Assembly (NCBI GenBank): GCA_016801845.1
Contig: CM028906.1
Span: 9,599,501 to 9,663,500, forward strand
Length of the DNA stretch: 64,000 nucleotides
Source of the DNA: Polydactylus sextarius
Lineage: Eukaryota > Chordata > Actinopteri > Polynemidae
Direction: 5' to 3'
How positions within the stretch are numbered: position 1 is the stretch's first letter; each line of letters begins with the position of its first letter. Both the position numbers and the translations under genes were made by a program. Shown here one piece after another: positions 46,700 to 59,100 of the stretch. Below the pieces are notes generated by a model that was not told the DNA's origin, searched no databases, and saw only the letters and a program-made list of their open reading frames with translations.

Positions 46700-47070
46700 G
46701 TATTAGTTGTGCATGCTCAGTCATCCCTGACAGGAGGAAGCAGCGAGCATTTTAAAACACCATGGTGCTTCCAGCAGAGCTCTGGGGGCAGCTTAGATAC
46801 AGCAGCAGCTGGTGCAGAGGGAGAGAAGCCCAGAGAGGGAGAGAGACCGTGGACACACACTGACTCTCTAGAGAGGTTTGATGTTCCACAGATTGGCTGC
46901 CACCAACAGGTCCTTCAATACCCACTGTCAGAATGCTTCATACTGTCACATGTACAAACAGCAGCTTTTAAGTCTCATCTTTGCTGCTGGGTTTACAGAG
47001 CTGTACGGCCCATTTTAAAATTCCTTGACAGCTGCTCAGATGGTGCAGAAAAAAGGAACGAATGATCATT
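46700..47070. other. Candidate conserved non-coding block with a 118-codon plus frame
   Basis: GC content and complexity rise here. E-box-like motifs (CAGCAGCTGGTGC, GACAGCTGCTCAGATGGTGC) and TTTTAAAATTCC are present. The plus strand is open from 46709 to 47065, but the peptide has no recognisable domain, signal or homologue. A regulatory element is more likely than a gene. Not tested by alignment. Confidence 0.3.
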
Positions 47071-47699
47071 GAAATCAGTCAGTGTTTAAGTGTGTGTACA
47101 TTATAAAATTGGTGTCCTTAAGCTACCACCTGTAATCTGTGTGTTGACTTATTTCAATAATTTTAGTAATATTAATAAACTTTCTTTATACAGTACTAAA
47201 AAAAATAAACCAAAACCCTTCCATCTCACTTCCCCATTTCTGCCCTAGGCCTATTAAAATTCATTTCTGCTTCACATCCAAATGTTGTTTTTTTTTTCAT
47301 TTCTTCTCTATGCTTTCAGTAAGTGAAAATATAAAACTAAAACAAAAAGGAAAACTGTCATTTGTTTTGCACTGTTTTTTTTTTTCAACTCTTTCTTGCA
47401 TGACCAATGAAAAAGTAGTAGTTAGAAAAATAAATACAAAATATGTGAAGAAAATTCATAAAAACCAAACAGAAACCACTGATACTATAAGAAATATAAA
47501 ATGTATGATTTTAGTTTTAGGTTTATTTCAAATATTTTGTACTGTGTTTCAGTACAGGAGAAGTTCAGGCAGTGTGCTCATTAGGAGGCCAATTTATCAC
47601 CGTAGTCAGGCCAGTCCAGACAGTCTCCCTAGTTGCTCGTCATCACTTACATGGTAGTTAATTGTGCTAATATTAGCTGAGCCTAGAGAGCTTTAAGTG
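47071..47699. other. Non-coding stretch, no gene recognised
   Basis: AT-rich; nothing recognised. A plus frame at 47310-47657 is low-complexity at its start and shows no domain. Confidence 0.5.
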
Positions 47700-48130
47700 T
47701 TAATAATTAAGTTAGATGGAAATTGCTAGCCTTCATGTTGTACATCTTGTGGCTTTGATGAGAGATTTATTAAGTAAGTGTGAAATTTCACTCCTGGCTA
47801 TAAATCCATCAGGTGTTGAAGTCAATATACAGCACTGCCATTATTCATGTTATTACGGAGATTCCACCTGAGCTTTCTGTGCTCTAATGTCTGATGTGGT
47901 CTGCAATGTGTTTGTATGTGCTGTTTACTCCTTGTGTTGTGATGAATATTACTCCATCAAAGAGGAGAACAGTGTGTTCATACTCAATAATGGCAATAAT
48001 AGTATCATACACAGCCCTGCAATGGCCCCAGTCCAACTATCAATATCAATATATTATGGTATGTAGACTCCTAACTGTGGTCTTTCCCTCAAATAGAAAC
48101 CTCCAGGACAATGAGGCTCAATAATATGAT
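47700..48130. other. Candidate conserved non-coding block
   Basis: Repeat-free sequence with CTATAAATCCATCAGGTG, CATTATTCATGTTATTACGG and GGAGATTCCACCTGAGC motifs, in the style of a regulatory element. No product in any frame. Confidence 0.25.
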
Positions 48131-49279
48131 CATAGGTAAGTCATACTTTATATTGTTCATTAACATCTGTGTTCATTGACATCAGTCAGCTTAGGAATAG
48201 CGTATCATTGCAGAACAACCTATAGGCAAAAATTTGACTGTATTTCACATTCACCAAACAGCTTTTATGACCACAAGACCAAAAGATTATGACTCCAGAA
48301 TTTTCTGAAAACAGAAGAATGAATTGACTTGATCGAACTTGTTGGCAGTCAGCAGTTTATTGAATTTTAAGTGTGCACAATACCTGAGCCCAAATGTGTC
48401 ATGAGCACATGTAAGATCTTTGGTTTAGTACATATTGGATCATGTTGTGCAATGACTGTGACAGTGAAGATTTACAAAGATGTAAGGTCATTTGGAAGTA
48501 AACGAATACGATGATGATTCTTCTTGTCAGAAAATACATCCATGCACCAATGATGAATACATAATTTGGTGTCAGTGATAAAAATTTGCTCTACTGTGAT
48601 GGACGAGGTTTAACTCCTGCAGTAATCATGGTGCAGAGCGGCAAGCTGGAGCAGCTCTGTAATCAAGTGCAGTCATAAAAGTAGATGGAACAGCAGTTTT
48701 ACAGTTCAGAAAAAGGCAGGCGGATATAATAACCAGGTTTAACTTTCATTTTGTGACTGAGATGTTGAATATGAATCTTGAATGACAGTCAAAGTATTTG
48801 TACGTGTCAGCAGAGTCATATGGTCTCCATGGCAAGACAGCTGTCAGGACATTGGTGGAAGTGGAAGCAATACCACAATAAATTAGGTAATAGTTGCATC
48901 ACAAATATACTGACTGAACATGAATCTTCCAACAACACCAGACCTACACAAGTGAGGGAGGACACACTGTGCAAATCACACAAAGAAAGAAGCAGATTGA
49001 TGCACAAACTGGCAGGAAGCCAGGTGAGGTACAGGTGGCACCACAGTGGCACAGTAGAGATTTAAATACTACCTACTCCTTGACCAATCAGTTTGTTGTG
49101 AGGAAAAAAAATCTTAAGTGGTGGAAACTACCTTCCCTAGTTCAGGTGAAGAAACCTGATTCCTCAGTAAAGTGTTTTCCATGCAGTCTTGGTTGATCTC
49201 TTTTCAAACCAAACCCCTAATCAGGACAAGTTTATATAAAAGACCCCTTTGACTGTTCCCTCTCTCATTTTGCCCTCTG
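48131..49279. other. Non-coding stretch, no gene recognised
   Basis: Overlapping short frames on both strands at 48778-49196 show no recognisable product. Confidence 0.45.
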
Positions 49280-49875
49280 ATGTTAGGTGTTGGAGTCCAC
49301 TTGGCAAACTGCTCACCTTTCAGCTTTCCTCTGCAGGTTCACCTACTGCTGTTAAGAGACACACTTGGACACATCATCAGTTATAGTACCAGGTGACTGA
49401 AGGTTTTTGGGTCCTTCAACTGTGTCCAAACAACATTAACACACAGCTTGTCCCTCCTCATCCAGGAAGATTTTTCTGCAGCCTCTGAAGCTCATCTTAT
49501 GGCTTGTTCTTTAGGCACCCTAGCAATGTCCAGGAAGTAAAAGGCCTTCCCCTGTGGATTTCCCCACAAAACCCCTTGCTGGTTATGTTTGACTGGGATT
49601 ATGGACTTTCAGTACTTGGTCATGTGCTAGGAATAGCAACGGTACCACTAGAACTTCAAAGGATGTACTGTGTTAATCTTCCTTGGCACCAGGGACACAA
49701 TGGTGTCTCAGTGCTTGCCCCAAAATAAGAGCTTTGATGGGCTGGGCACAGCATCATACACCGATAAGATGAAGAACTTGATGTGGATTGGTTCCACTTT
49801 CCACAGCTCAGGTGGCAGCAGTTGTCTTTTCCCAGTTTTGACCCTCCCCCAAACATACTGAAGTGTGCCAGTTGT
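49280..49875 (-). pseudogene. LINE C-terminal remnant, minus strand
   Basis: The minus strand gives PELWKVEPIHIKFFILSVYD and AVPSPSKLLFWG (about 49720-49830). In another frame it gives TETPLCPWCQGRLTQYIL (about 49656-49710), a C-x2-C type element as found after the RT domain in some fish non-LTR elements (LWxxEP-xxIxFLxxSVYDxLPSPxNLxxWG, then PxCxxCxxxxTLxHIL). Less certain pieces continue leftwards (GFCGEIHRGR and onwards). Multiple frame shifts show it is dead. The exact LINE clade was not determined. Confidence 0.5.
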
Positions 49876-50383
49876 GATAATACTTTTGTATTGAAGCCTT
49901 TTGTGTTGAACATGAAAGTAGTAGTGTGGTCTAATACAGATAAGCTGCTGTTTTAAATTGCTATACCATATTGGTTACAAACTTCAGTTTTTTTAAGTTT
50001 GCACTAAATTGTTTTGGTTGTGATGATGTGTTATTAAGATGCAGCCAGACAAACGATTACTTTGAAATGGTGTCAGTTTACTTGGAGCCAATTGAGTAAA
50101 TGTAGTTGAAATGTAGAATGAAATGAGTAATAACCTAGAACTGGCTGTCTACAACCATATAAAGCCTGTAGTTGGGTAAGTGGGATTTTAATAATCAAAG
50201 TATCAGTATCAGTCCTTAATCCATACTAGTCCTGGAGTAATGTAAGTAAGCCTAAATGAGAAAACCTGGGTTAAAATCTCATCAGATTAAGTATGAGCAT
50301 ATGCTGTTAGTTTAATGGTGTTCATAAAAACCTGGAGTGGAATAGAAAACACTATTTAATGGTCTGAATCTGGAGAGAAAACA

Positions 50384-51174
50384 ATGGCAGAGGCTAAAAT
50401 AATTTGTTCAAAGAACTTTAGTGAATATGAAAAAACACTACTAAAACAAATTGTCTCAAATCATCTAGTTATGAAATTTGAAGTGAATTTAATGCAAATG
50501 AAAATGTAACAATAAGAACAGTACAACAACTTCAGGTGAGATATCTACATTATCAGTGTCCCACATTTAGCACATTCATATTTTGTGACATCTCTTATAT
50601 TGGATGTTATCTGCATTTAGACTCTGTGGAAGAAACTTGAACTGGCTTTAAAAAAAAAGAAAATGCAGAGATCAGAAGAGGGAGATTTAATACTGGTGGT
50701 GGACCACCACCAAAACATGGTATATCAGACCATGACCATTTGGATGATTCAGATGAAGAACTGAGCACAAATGGTAAATATACCAAAGAAAGTAAATTGA
50801 TTACTTTCTTTACTAAATATATTATACCGGCAGTGTCAATCTTTACTCTACTCTAGAGTTTATTTGTGCTTCTATCAGTGTTCCTTTTCCAGAGGAAAGG
50901 AATCGAAACAGGGTAGAAGAAGCTGCAGTGCCCAGTGAGCGTGTATCCTCTACATCTGCTATAACATCCCTGATGTTAAAATATGGCCATGCATGAAAAG
51001 TTAGCCACAGAATTTCATAAGCATAAAATAAAATATCTGAAGAAAGAACATGAAATGAAAACAAGAATTCTACAGGTTGAATTAGATATGAAGTTGGAAG
51101 AGAGAGCTATGATCCAAAAAAGATACAGTAATAAGATAATTGTGTTTACCAGTCATGATGAACAATATATGTAA
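50384..51174 (+). pseudogene. Myb/SANT-like DNA-binding protein pseudogene (PIF/Harbinger type), three exons
   Basis: Exon 1 (50384-50535) starts MAEAKIICSKNFSEYEKTLL and, after a frame-breaking deletion near 50475, ends NENVTIRTVQQLQ before GTGAGA. Exon 2 (50621-50773) follows a TTTAG acceptor and reads TLWKKLELALKKKK, NAEIRRGRFNTGGGPPPK, then SDEELSTN before GTAAAT. Exon 3 (50893-51174) follows TTTTCCAG, reads EERNRNRVEEAAVPSERVSS, shifts frame, and ends in a charged helical tail (HEKLATEFHKHKIKYLKKEH and onwards). The W-K-L-K-K then AEIRR then TGGGPPPK order is characteristic of the Myb/SANT-like partner protein of PIF/Harbinger transposons and of MSANTD relatives. That partner is thought to bind the transposon ends and bring the transposase. 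Both introns (85 and 119 bp) keep good splice sites, so this copy did not arise from mRNA. Confidence 0.65.
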
Positions 51175-51270
51175 AAATAAATAAATGGTTTGTCATTTGT
51201 ATGTTCATGACTTTGAGTATTTCAGTCACCACAACTTACATTTTAAACCAGCCTTGGTTTAGTCACTCAT

Positions 51271-51483
51271 TTAATTTGCAGCATAATATGCACAGAAAAT
51301 CATTATCCAACCGAAAAAAAGGCTCAAGCAAATATATGATCTCAAGAGCATTTTCTTTATACATACAAAAGCAGTCTTGAAAACGGATGGATTACTTCTA
51401 TCCGCAAGTACTTGTCTGGCTGGCCCCTGTATTGCATGTTGGTCTTGATGTAGGTATTTTAAGCAGTCCATGCTCCCTCGCAA
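51271..51483 (-). pseudogene. Possible start of a Harbinger transposase remnant
   Basis: A 70-codon minus frame reads inward from the terminal repeat at 51.5-51.7 kb and contains RQVLADRSNPSVF, which is reminiscent of the R-x-DR-x-P start of Harbinger transposases. The rest does not match convincingly. Convergent placement against the Myb-like gene would suit a two-gene Harbinger element, but the catalytic core is absent. Confidence 0.2.
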
Positions 51484-51509
51484 ACTACTAAGCAGAAATT
51501 AAACCTGCC

Positions 51510-51711
51510 TCGTTGAAGGATTAATTTAAGCTTCAATTTAGTCCGAGAGTGACTCTAATCCTCCTTCTTGCAGTCGGTTTAGTTTAATCCAGAACAGGCT
51601 AAATCTAGGACTATTTTAAAATGTTTCTGTGCAAGTCACTTTGTGTTGAGACAGCTCAAACAGGCATTTTAGTCTGGGACTAGGCTCAAGCCTCGTCTGT
51701 GAAACCGGCCC
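51510..51711. mobile_element. PIF/Harbinger-like terminal sequence
   Basis: Ends in TCTGTGAAACCGGCCC. The reverse complement begins GGGCCGGTTTCACAGACGAG, then CTTGAGCCTAGTCCCAGACT. This is the recognisable end of Harbinger-type elements in fish (GGGCCGGTTTC, CAGACNNGGCTTAAGCC). Internal AATTTAGTCCGAGAG at about 51534 faces it weakly, so a 200-bp MITE is possible. Alternatively it is the right end of the element that carried the Myb-like gene. No matching left end was found between 49.9 and 50.4 kb. Confidence 0.5.
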
Positions 51712-53149
51712 ATGGTGTTATTGAATACTGAAAAAGCAACTGTTATTGCGCAGAGACCCAGATGACTGAAGACTAATGACTCAGACTCAAGTCAACACAT
51801 TCAGTAAAAGCATGTAATTCAAATTTAAATGAGGAAAGATTAGATATTGAACAATGCTGGTTGAGATTACTGCATTAATACTGAGAAAGGGCCCCAGTGT
51901 GTTGTGAATTACTCCTGCTGGGTGGCTGTAGTAGAAATGCACCTACAAAAATAAAAAATGTCTCCTGTAATGATGAAAAGAACAACTCTGGATTACTCTA
52001 CTCAAATCAATGAAAACATACCAACAAATATCTTTTAATGTCTGACTCGGCCACCACAACTACAACAAGATGTGTCTCTGTAATGATAGAAATCACAGTA
52101 GGTTCTTACTTTATGTCCTATGTGATACAAGCCATCTCACAATCTCAATGAACGCTGATTATAATTCAAAGTTGGATCACGATATACATTTTTATTTGTA
52201 CTATGTAAATTTGTGGGTTCAGTTCTTAGTATAACAAGTGAAAATAATTCAATACAACAATCTAATCTTCACTCCTGTTTTGAAAATGTAGTAAAAGAAG
52301 AACCCACAGTGCCTCTGGTTGTGTTTGGTTTGAAATCTGGATTTATCTGACAGTGAGTATAAAGATGGTGAGCCCTTACGCTAACAGATATGAGCAAACG
52401 GCAGAAATTAGGGTAAATAAGTGCTTGCCCAGTGTAGTGCAACATAAGTAGCATAATAAAACTGATGTACAGCCTTAATGCATTAAGTCGTGTTAAATAA
52501 CGGCTCAGTCAGCATTATGAACTATTTATGATGCAGCTGCTAATGTTTATTTCCCTCTGTAAAACAGAACCAAAAAGCTGAAAAGTGTATAATATTGTAG
52601 ACTACTTGTGATGTACAATAAAATGCACAGTCTCATTTTGAACTCCTGCAAATGGCTGCATGAACTGACTTGCATTAAAACTTTTATGAGCTCATCATGT
52701 CAGACATCATCAGTAACACAAGATGAAAGTGGAGATGTATGAGCAGCCGATTCGCTCTGTATCAGTAGCTCTCATACCATTTTGGATCACTCATATGACA
52801 GTGGGAAAACACATTTAACACTTTTGAGATATCAGAAATGTAAATAGCTGAATGCCCTGGTGTGACCCTTTTAAAGCTTAAATGAAGTATCTTGCTGACA
52901 GAATGCTGAGTTGCATGTCAAAGAGGAGAATGATCTCCATTTTAATGAAATGAATGAAAAAAAAAAATGTTCATAAAAAGCTGAATATTTCATAGAGTAT
53001 GAAATATATCAAAAAGATCAACTTGTTCCATAATGTCTTCTATAGAACCAACTCCTGCTTAAAAAACAAAAAGCATGTGAAGCAAGCTTTAAAAAAGATG
53101 CCACAGTAGAGGTGTATAATCCTTCTAACTCAGTGAAACAATGAAGTCA
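51712..53149. other. Intergenic stretch, no gene recognised
   Basis: AT-rich sequence between the Harbinger remnant and the presumed end of abhd17c; nothing recognised. Confidence 0.5.
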
Positions 53150-53170
53150 GACACACACTTCCATGCATCC

Positions 53171-53176
53171 TTTATT
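53171..53176 (-). terminator. Candidate distal polyadenylation signal of abhd17c
   Basis: TTTATT on the plus strand, AATAAA in the sense of abhd17c, in the context GGAATAAAGGATGC. It is the most distal of several candidates. Confidence 0.3.
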
Positions 53177-53753
53177 CCATTATAAGCATTAAAACATCCA
53201 TTGTGCTGCCTTTTTGCAACAGCCATCACATGTATGACAATCTGTTTCATGGCATATTTAAGGCTTATTTCATTTCATTTTGTTATACACACTATTACAA
53301 AATGTGATTCTACTAGAATCATCTGCCTTTCATTTGCATATGGTGCATCCAGTGTTAAAATCAATGAGACTAGACAGCCCCACGCGAGGACCAATATGTA
53401 TAGAGAAGATACTGAAGTATACCATTACAGAGGATTATCACAAACCAGCTTTTAGAGACAGTGTAAATCTATCAACATTTAGACTGGAAAGCCTCATAAA
53501 AATGTCAGTATCAAAACAATAATCAGGACCAAAGCAAGATCTTCATTTCCTTTTAAAAAGAGGAGCTAGAGGAAACATGATGATCAAAATCTCCGGACCT
53601 TCAGCCCAACATTCGCTATAATCAGAAAACATTAATACCCAACTGACAAACCACTTCACAGCAATACACGGTTCAGTCACAAGCCGCTATGCAAAATTTC
53701 CCTCAAACACAATCTGTCTGAAAACATTTTCAGCATTTACTTCAGTGTGATAG

Positions 53754-53757
<4 letters not shown>

Positions 53758-53811
<54 letters not shown>

Positions 53812-53812
53812 T
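53758..53812. repeat. (TA)n microsatellite
   Basis: About 50 bp of TA with one TTTAT interruption, inside the presumed abhd17c 3' UTR. Confidence 0.95.
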
Positions 53813-55922
53813 GTTATTTTTGGTGATTATTTAGTGTTATACTTCTTTATTTATTTGGGGGCAAAGAACAAATCATTCAAAGTTTAAAATTTACAGTTGA
53901 TACAAGATGAAATGATCACAATTCTAAGAGGTGGTCTTGCATGCGCTTCTTATTTCCACAGTGTCCCTCTTCCCCCTTCATGATTCGTTCAGACGTCTTT
54001 GCTTCAATTGTTCACAAAGCTCAACAGAAAACAGTGTTGGATAAAAGAGAGCATCCCCGGCTGATTCCTCTGCTATCAGGATCACATGGCACACAAAAAG
54101 GGGCACAACGACAGTCGGGTTGAATTTGGTTTTAGTACCATGTTGTCATTTCAGTCTGGCCTTCACACCAGCAACTGGATTGATTCTTCTGATAAATAGC
54201 AGCAGTTATCAGTCCCCGTGTGAAGACCGTGTGAGCCCCCGGGTGGATATAGTCGCCAGGAATGTGGGTGAAATGTTGATGACCGTAAGGCTTTATTTGT
54301 AGTGTTAAATGATCGATAAATAATAATAATAAAAAAAAAAAACGCAACCCAAACTCCTGCGACATTATGTTCACCACTAATACCACGACAAGATCAGGGT
54401 TCACAGTCCAGTGTCTCGTGTCCGCAGGTAAACCCAGGCACCAGGCTGCCAGGCTCCAGTTTACAGTACTGAGTCGAGTGTGTTCCTGTTTGAAACAGCT
54501 GTCAAGTCTTATCACCACATGACCCGCAGTTAACAAAAGCACCTGATACCTGCTACTCTCTAGATTTCTACTGACGGATGTTTCGATGCAGCCCAGCATC
54601 TGGAACACTGATCTCTGCATCACTTTAGGGAAAAAGGTACAAAATTAGAATACCAATTAAACTGGAGGTGTCACAGTTACTGATGTGTGTGTATATCCCA
54701 CAGCATAGGTTGATTGATTAAATCAGTTTTGTATATTTACATCTTGAGGTATTCTACCAATAATTTAGGTCCTCACTTTTATTTACCACCATCTTTCATG
54801 CTATATCATCTGTAAAATTGTCTAAATAGGCAAAACAGTTACTGGAGTGAGTTGTGATGGTGATATTTTTATGCCAAATTTATCAGTGGCTCCAAAATAT
54901 AAAAAAAAAAAAAAAAAAATTGGGGTAATTTAGGTCATAAAAGTCATAGTGTCATAAATTGACCCCTGTAGATGACAGCAGCAAGTACCAGGACGACAAA
55001 GATCACAGCTAGAAAGGCCAGATGTGCAGGTCTGTGCACTCTGGTTGACAGCTTTTAAACACATACTTGGAGGGAAAAAATACTTACTAACAGCAAATTA
55101 AGAAAAAAATGGAATGCCAAAAAAAAAAAAAAACCCAACATATTCATCTTTGAACACAGAAAAAAATCATTACCTGAAAATGTCTGCACATCAAAAGTGC
55201 AATGTTTTAATCAACCCTGAATGGTAACTTAAAAATACATAAAAAGTAAAAAACTTCATTTGCATCTTGAGGTGCAAAATTGATATGATACTTCTCACCC
55301 GGTATAAAAGAATACAAAAAAAAAAAAAAGAAAAAAGAAAATTCAAGCTCGAACATTGCAAAGACTCTCAGTCGTAAGGAAAGCAGGGACGATGGCAGAA
55401 GCAGAGGGAAGAGTGAGGAAACGTGACAAGCTGAAGCTCACAGTGACGAGACACAAACACAGACACACGGAGGGAGACAGAGTCAGCGGACGAAGGGAAG
55501 GAGGTCGAGAGCTTGGGAGTGGGAAATGGATCCAGATAGAGCAGCGAGTGCAAACACTGTCTAGACCCGGGCTCATTGGCAAACTGTGTCCAACACTTAG
55601 GAGCGACAGCCAGGTTTTAGACACACTACATTTTTAAGCCAAAGCTGCACACCTTGTTGGGACTGATCTTATACTCAGCTGCACCTCAACAATTTTAAAA
55701 ACCACCTCCTCTTTTTTCTGTTTTTTTTCTTTTTTTTTTTTTCAAGTCCACGACATGTTCCCACCCTAAAATGGCTCCAAGGACAGGGGAGAACAGTGTG
55801 TGCAGTTTACTTCAGTCTCGCCTCTTCTGCTGAGACAGGAAGTTGAGAGCTGATAAGAAGGTGGCTACTTGAGTGTGTTGAGATGAACCCTGGCCTGATG
55901 GCTGAGCCCCCCCCACCCTCCC

Positions 55923-56142
55923 TCAGGAGGTGGTAAGCTCAAAGGAGATGAACTGCTTGAGTCTCTCCAGGTACTGGGCGTACAGTTCGATGTCGTTGTG
56001 GCCGGCTCCCTCTACCCACAGGGGCTCGACGGCGCGGGGGCAACGCTCGTACATGGCCAGACCGTGAGAGAAGTCGATGACCTCATCCTCTGTACCGTGG
56101 ATCACCAGCACTGGGGACGCCACCTTGGACACCTTGTCAATA
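55923..56142 (-). CDS. abhd17c: abhd17c, terminal coding exon
   Basis: Encodes the last 72 residues of alpha/beta-hydrolase domain protein 17C, a serine hydrolase that removes palmitate from S-acylated membrane proteins such as N-Ras and postsynaptic scaffolds at the plasma membrane and endosomes. Landmarks are SPVLVIHGTEDEVIDFSHGL, which carries the catalytic Asp, and WVEGAGHNDIELY with the catalytic His. It ends QYLERLKQFISFELTTS and TGA (55925-55923). AMYERCPRAVEPLW and ELYAQYLERLKQFIS match the C paralogue better than A or B. The acceptor is CCTCACAG; the first base completes a Ser codon begun in the upstream exon (AG|T), giving FPSIDKVSK across the junction. The last eight residues differ from human. 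The start of the protein is outside the window. Confidence 0.95.
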
Positions 56143-59100
56143 CTGTGAGGAAAAATAAAGAGCAAGCTTTAAGTTAAGGGGGAGAGACGGATGATCTAAG
56201 AACAAGAGATGAAGATCCTCTGTTTGTCAAACCCCCAAAGTCCGAGACAGACAGAGATTGGATTCAAATAGTCCACACACACACACATACACACACAAAC
56301 AAACTGCAGGTGTTGCTCACAGCATTTCAACACAAAGTCAGACTCAGATGGCTGACGGGCCTGAGAGTTTCCGATGGATGGCTTTTGGAGGATTATAGAT
56401 AGAAAGTGATGTAGTCCAGCACGGCTGCCATGTTTAGGCAGAGTATTACGACAAGAGCAAGGGCTCTCAAGAGACCACAGTGGTGGTGGAAAAGTGGTGT
56501 AAATGTAAAGAGGAGTGTTCAATCATCTAGTCCTACATGGCCTTTACAGCAGCTCTTATGTTCTATTTGGTATATTTGGTTTGAGACTCACTTGCTCCTA
56601 TTTTAATGTTTCAGGTCCAAAATTAAAAATGCATAGAAAACTTGGAAACACAGCGTCACGTTCCAAAGGCAATAAGATGAATGTGTTGATGTTTGTGCAA
56701 CACATTCACACCGATTTGGTTCTGTGACGATCAGCTCTGTTGCCTGGATGAAACCGTGCAAAGCTCCAGTCGCAGCCGTGCATACAAATTCCTTACTAAT
56801 CATCCTCGCTCATAACTACGTGTAGCAGCTCAGGCTGCATGTTGCCCTCCTGTTCACATGGAGATTAGTTGGGAGATTAATTCAGGGAAATCATCACAAG
56901 CTAATTTTATTCCAGATGGTATAAAACCATTATCCTGTTCACCTCACAAAAAAATGCACATTATCTCTGCCAACATTTGAATGAATGAGCTGGCAGATTT
57001 AAAAGAGCAAAACTGTGACAGAGCAACGAAAAATCAGGATTATAGATAATAGACTATTAGTGTTAGTTTGATAACATTTTCTCAAATTAGCCCAGTAGCT
57101 AATCTGCTTATAAAATCATAATCCCTTGCACAATCCAACGCCATTTAGCATTTTTTTTCAAGTCAGTAAAGTCAGCAATAAATAAAACCAATGATTAAAA
57201 ATGAGCTTAGAAGAACAAAACTACTATGGTTCTGTGCAATTAATAAACGGACTGTATTTGTATAACTTCATGTGCTTTATACTACCAGTAGCATTCATAC
57301 AGCACTTCTGCATGCACTTCTTGCCTAAACACACTCACAAAACGACATCATGGGCAATTTGGAATTCAGGATCCTGCCTCACCTGGAGGATACAGGAATT
57401 GAACTGCTGACGTTCTCATAAATGGACGACCTGCTCTACCTCCTCATCAACCATCATCTAAAACAAACTCTGACATGGTAACATGTCAACATGTCTGTGA
57501 CATGCAAGAGTGACACGTCGATATCGACCATATTTAAACCATATTTGTAAAAATGACTCACGAGCAGTGAAGTCAAACAAAGGTGTGATAGAGCACAACC
57601 TTCCCTGACCTTTAGTTATGTGATGCTCATTTACCATTCAATGTTAAATTGCAGTAATGGTATGCAGATTTTTTTGCTGAGCTGTCACATGCGGTGTCAG
57701 AGTCTTTGAATGTATTAATCAGTTTCTAAAGTATGAGTGGACCTAATAATGATCTTCTCTTCAAGATACAGCCATAAATAATGCTGTGGCAGATTAACAG
57801 GGAAATAAACATATACTTCCTTTATAAGACTCAAATGAGGGTCTCATCATCAGTGTCAAAAAGTTTGATGCCTGCCTCAGCTGCTCGTTCTGTCACTTTT
57901 TGCAGAGCTGATTTCCCCCTCATTGCATAACCAGCGTGTTTCTCTGTGCCCAGCAGTCACAAAAATAACTCGTCTCATGATTCATTGTCTTCAATTGTGT
58001 TGAAGACATCTCTGGCTGAACGTCACCTCCTGGTAACTTGTGGCAGGTAGGACACCTCTGGAACTCTCTTAATTTGGGATATCTTTAGCCAAAATGTGCA
58101 AAAGATAATGAAATAGTCAGTCAGGACTGACTCCACTGATGTGTTTGATGAGTAATATATAAGTAATAGCAGAGCCAGGCTTCTTGTATGGATCATATTG
58201 GCTACCTGAGGCCTAATTATATCTGATGTGTGACGTGTGAATATCTATGTTTTCTGTGACGTATTGGACTCTAAATTCATTGTTCAAGTTCACTGTCCAG
58301 AACACGGCAATGTGAGCCAGTGAAATGCATAAATAAATGGTAATTGCTGTTTCATCTGGGGAAAAAAAAGGGTGTGACATTGATTAAATATGCTATATTA
58401 AGTTGTCTGACATCCACTGTTTTATTAACACTAATTTTACAGATGGTTTAACTGATGCAACTAATTAAAATGATCAATCCACCCCAATATCCGACTTTGA
58501 CAACACTTGCTGCTTTTGCTGACTCTAAGCAGGAGTGGGAGATGAACGCTCTGCGGCAGGATGGGTTTAATATGAAGCGAAACCTCTGTATATTAAAAGC
58601 TATCAGTTACTTATCACAGTCACAAAAGTGATAGTTTTCTTCTTTATCACAGATCATTGTCACAAGCTGGAATATTGCATTGGGCCGCAACAATGTGGTG
58701 GCTGAGAAACAGTCTGAACGACAAAACCTGTCAGATGTTCACGGTGCAGAAATAAATAAGAGAAACAACAGAACCAACCTGTGGACATGTTTGTCAAATG
58801 AACCATGTAACTAATATATGTGAAGAGTCAGACATCAGAGTCTTTTCTCCGCTGAGGTTCACTAATGATGAGACTGATTAGTCAACTAAAAAAAAACACA
58901 TGCAGGACCAACATACACATCGAGGAGAGGGACGAACCTTTGATGAGGTCTGTTAGTCTTTTGTTCAGCGGCTTCACAATCATTCATCAGTTTATTATGA
59001 CATGTGAGCCGTGTCGACTGCTTGTTATTTGACCGAAGGTGAGGCTCTAAATTCACCAGTGTACACTCTAAACCTCAGGGCTCTGGAAAAGTTAAAGTAA

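Larger units (their letters stand above)
53150..55922 (-). other. Probable 3' untranslated region of abhd17c
   Basis: No coding continues past the stop codon. Possible polyadenylation signals (AATAAA on the minus strand) lie at 54292-54297, 53846-53851 with an overlapping one at 53850-53855, and 53171-53176; the last would give a 2.8-kb UTR. The region holds a (TA)n tract (53758-53810), several homopolymers, and a 163-codon minus frame (54132-54623) with no recognisable domain. I treat that frame as chance. The true end was not determined. Confidence 0.4.

Noticed and set aside
54132..54623. 163-codon minus frame
   Set aside because: It lies in the presumed abhd17c 3' UTR and has no recognisable product.
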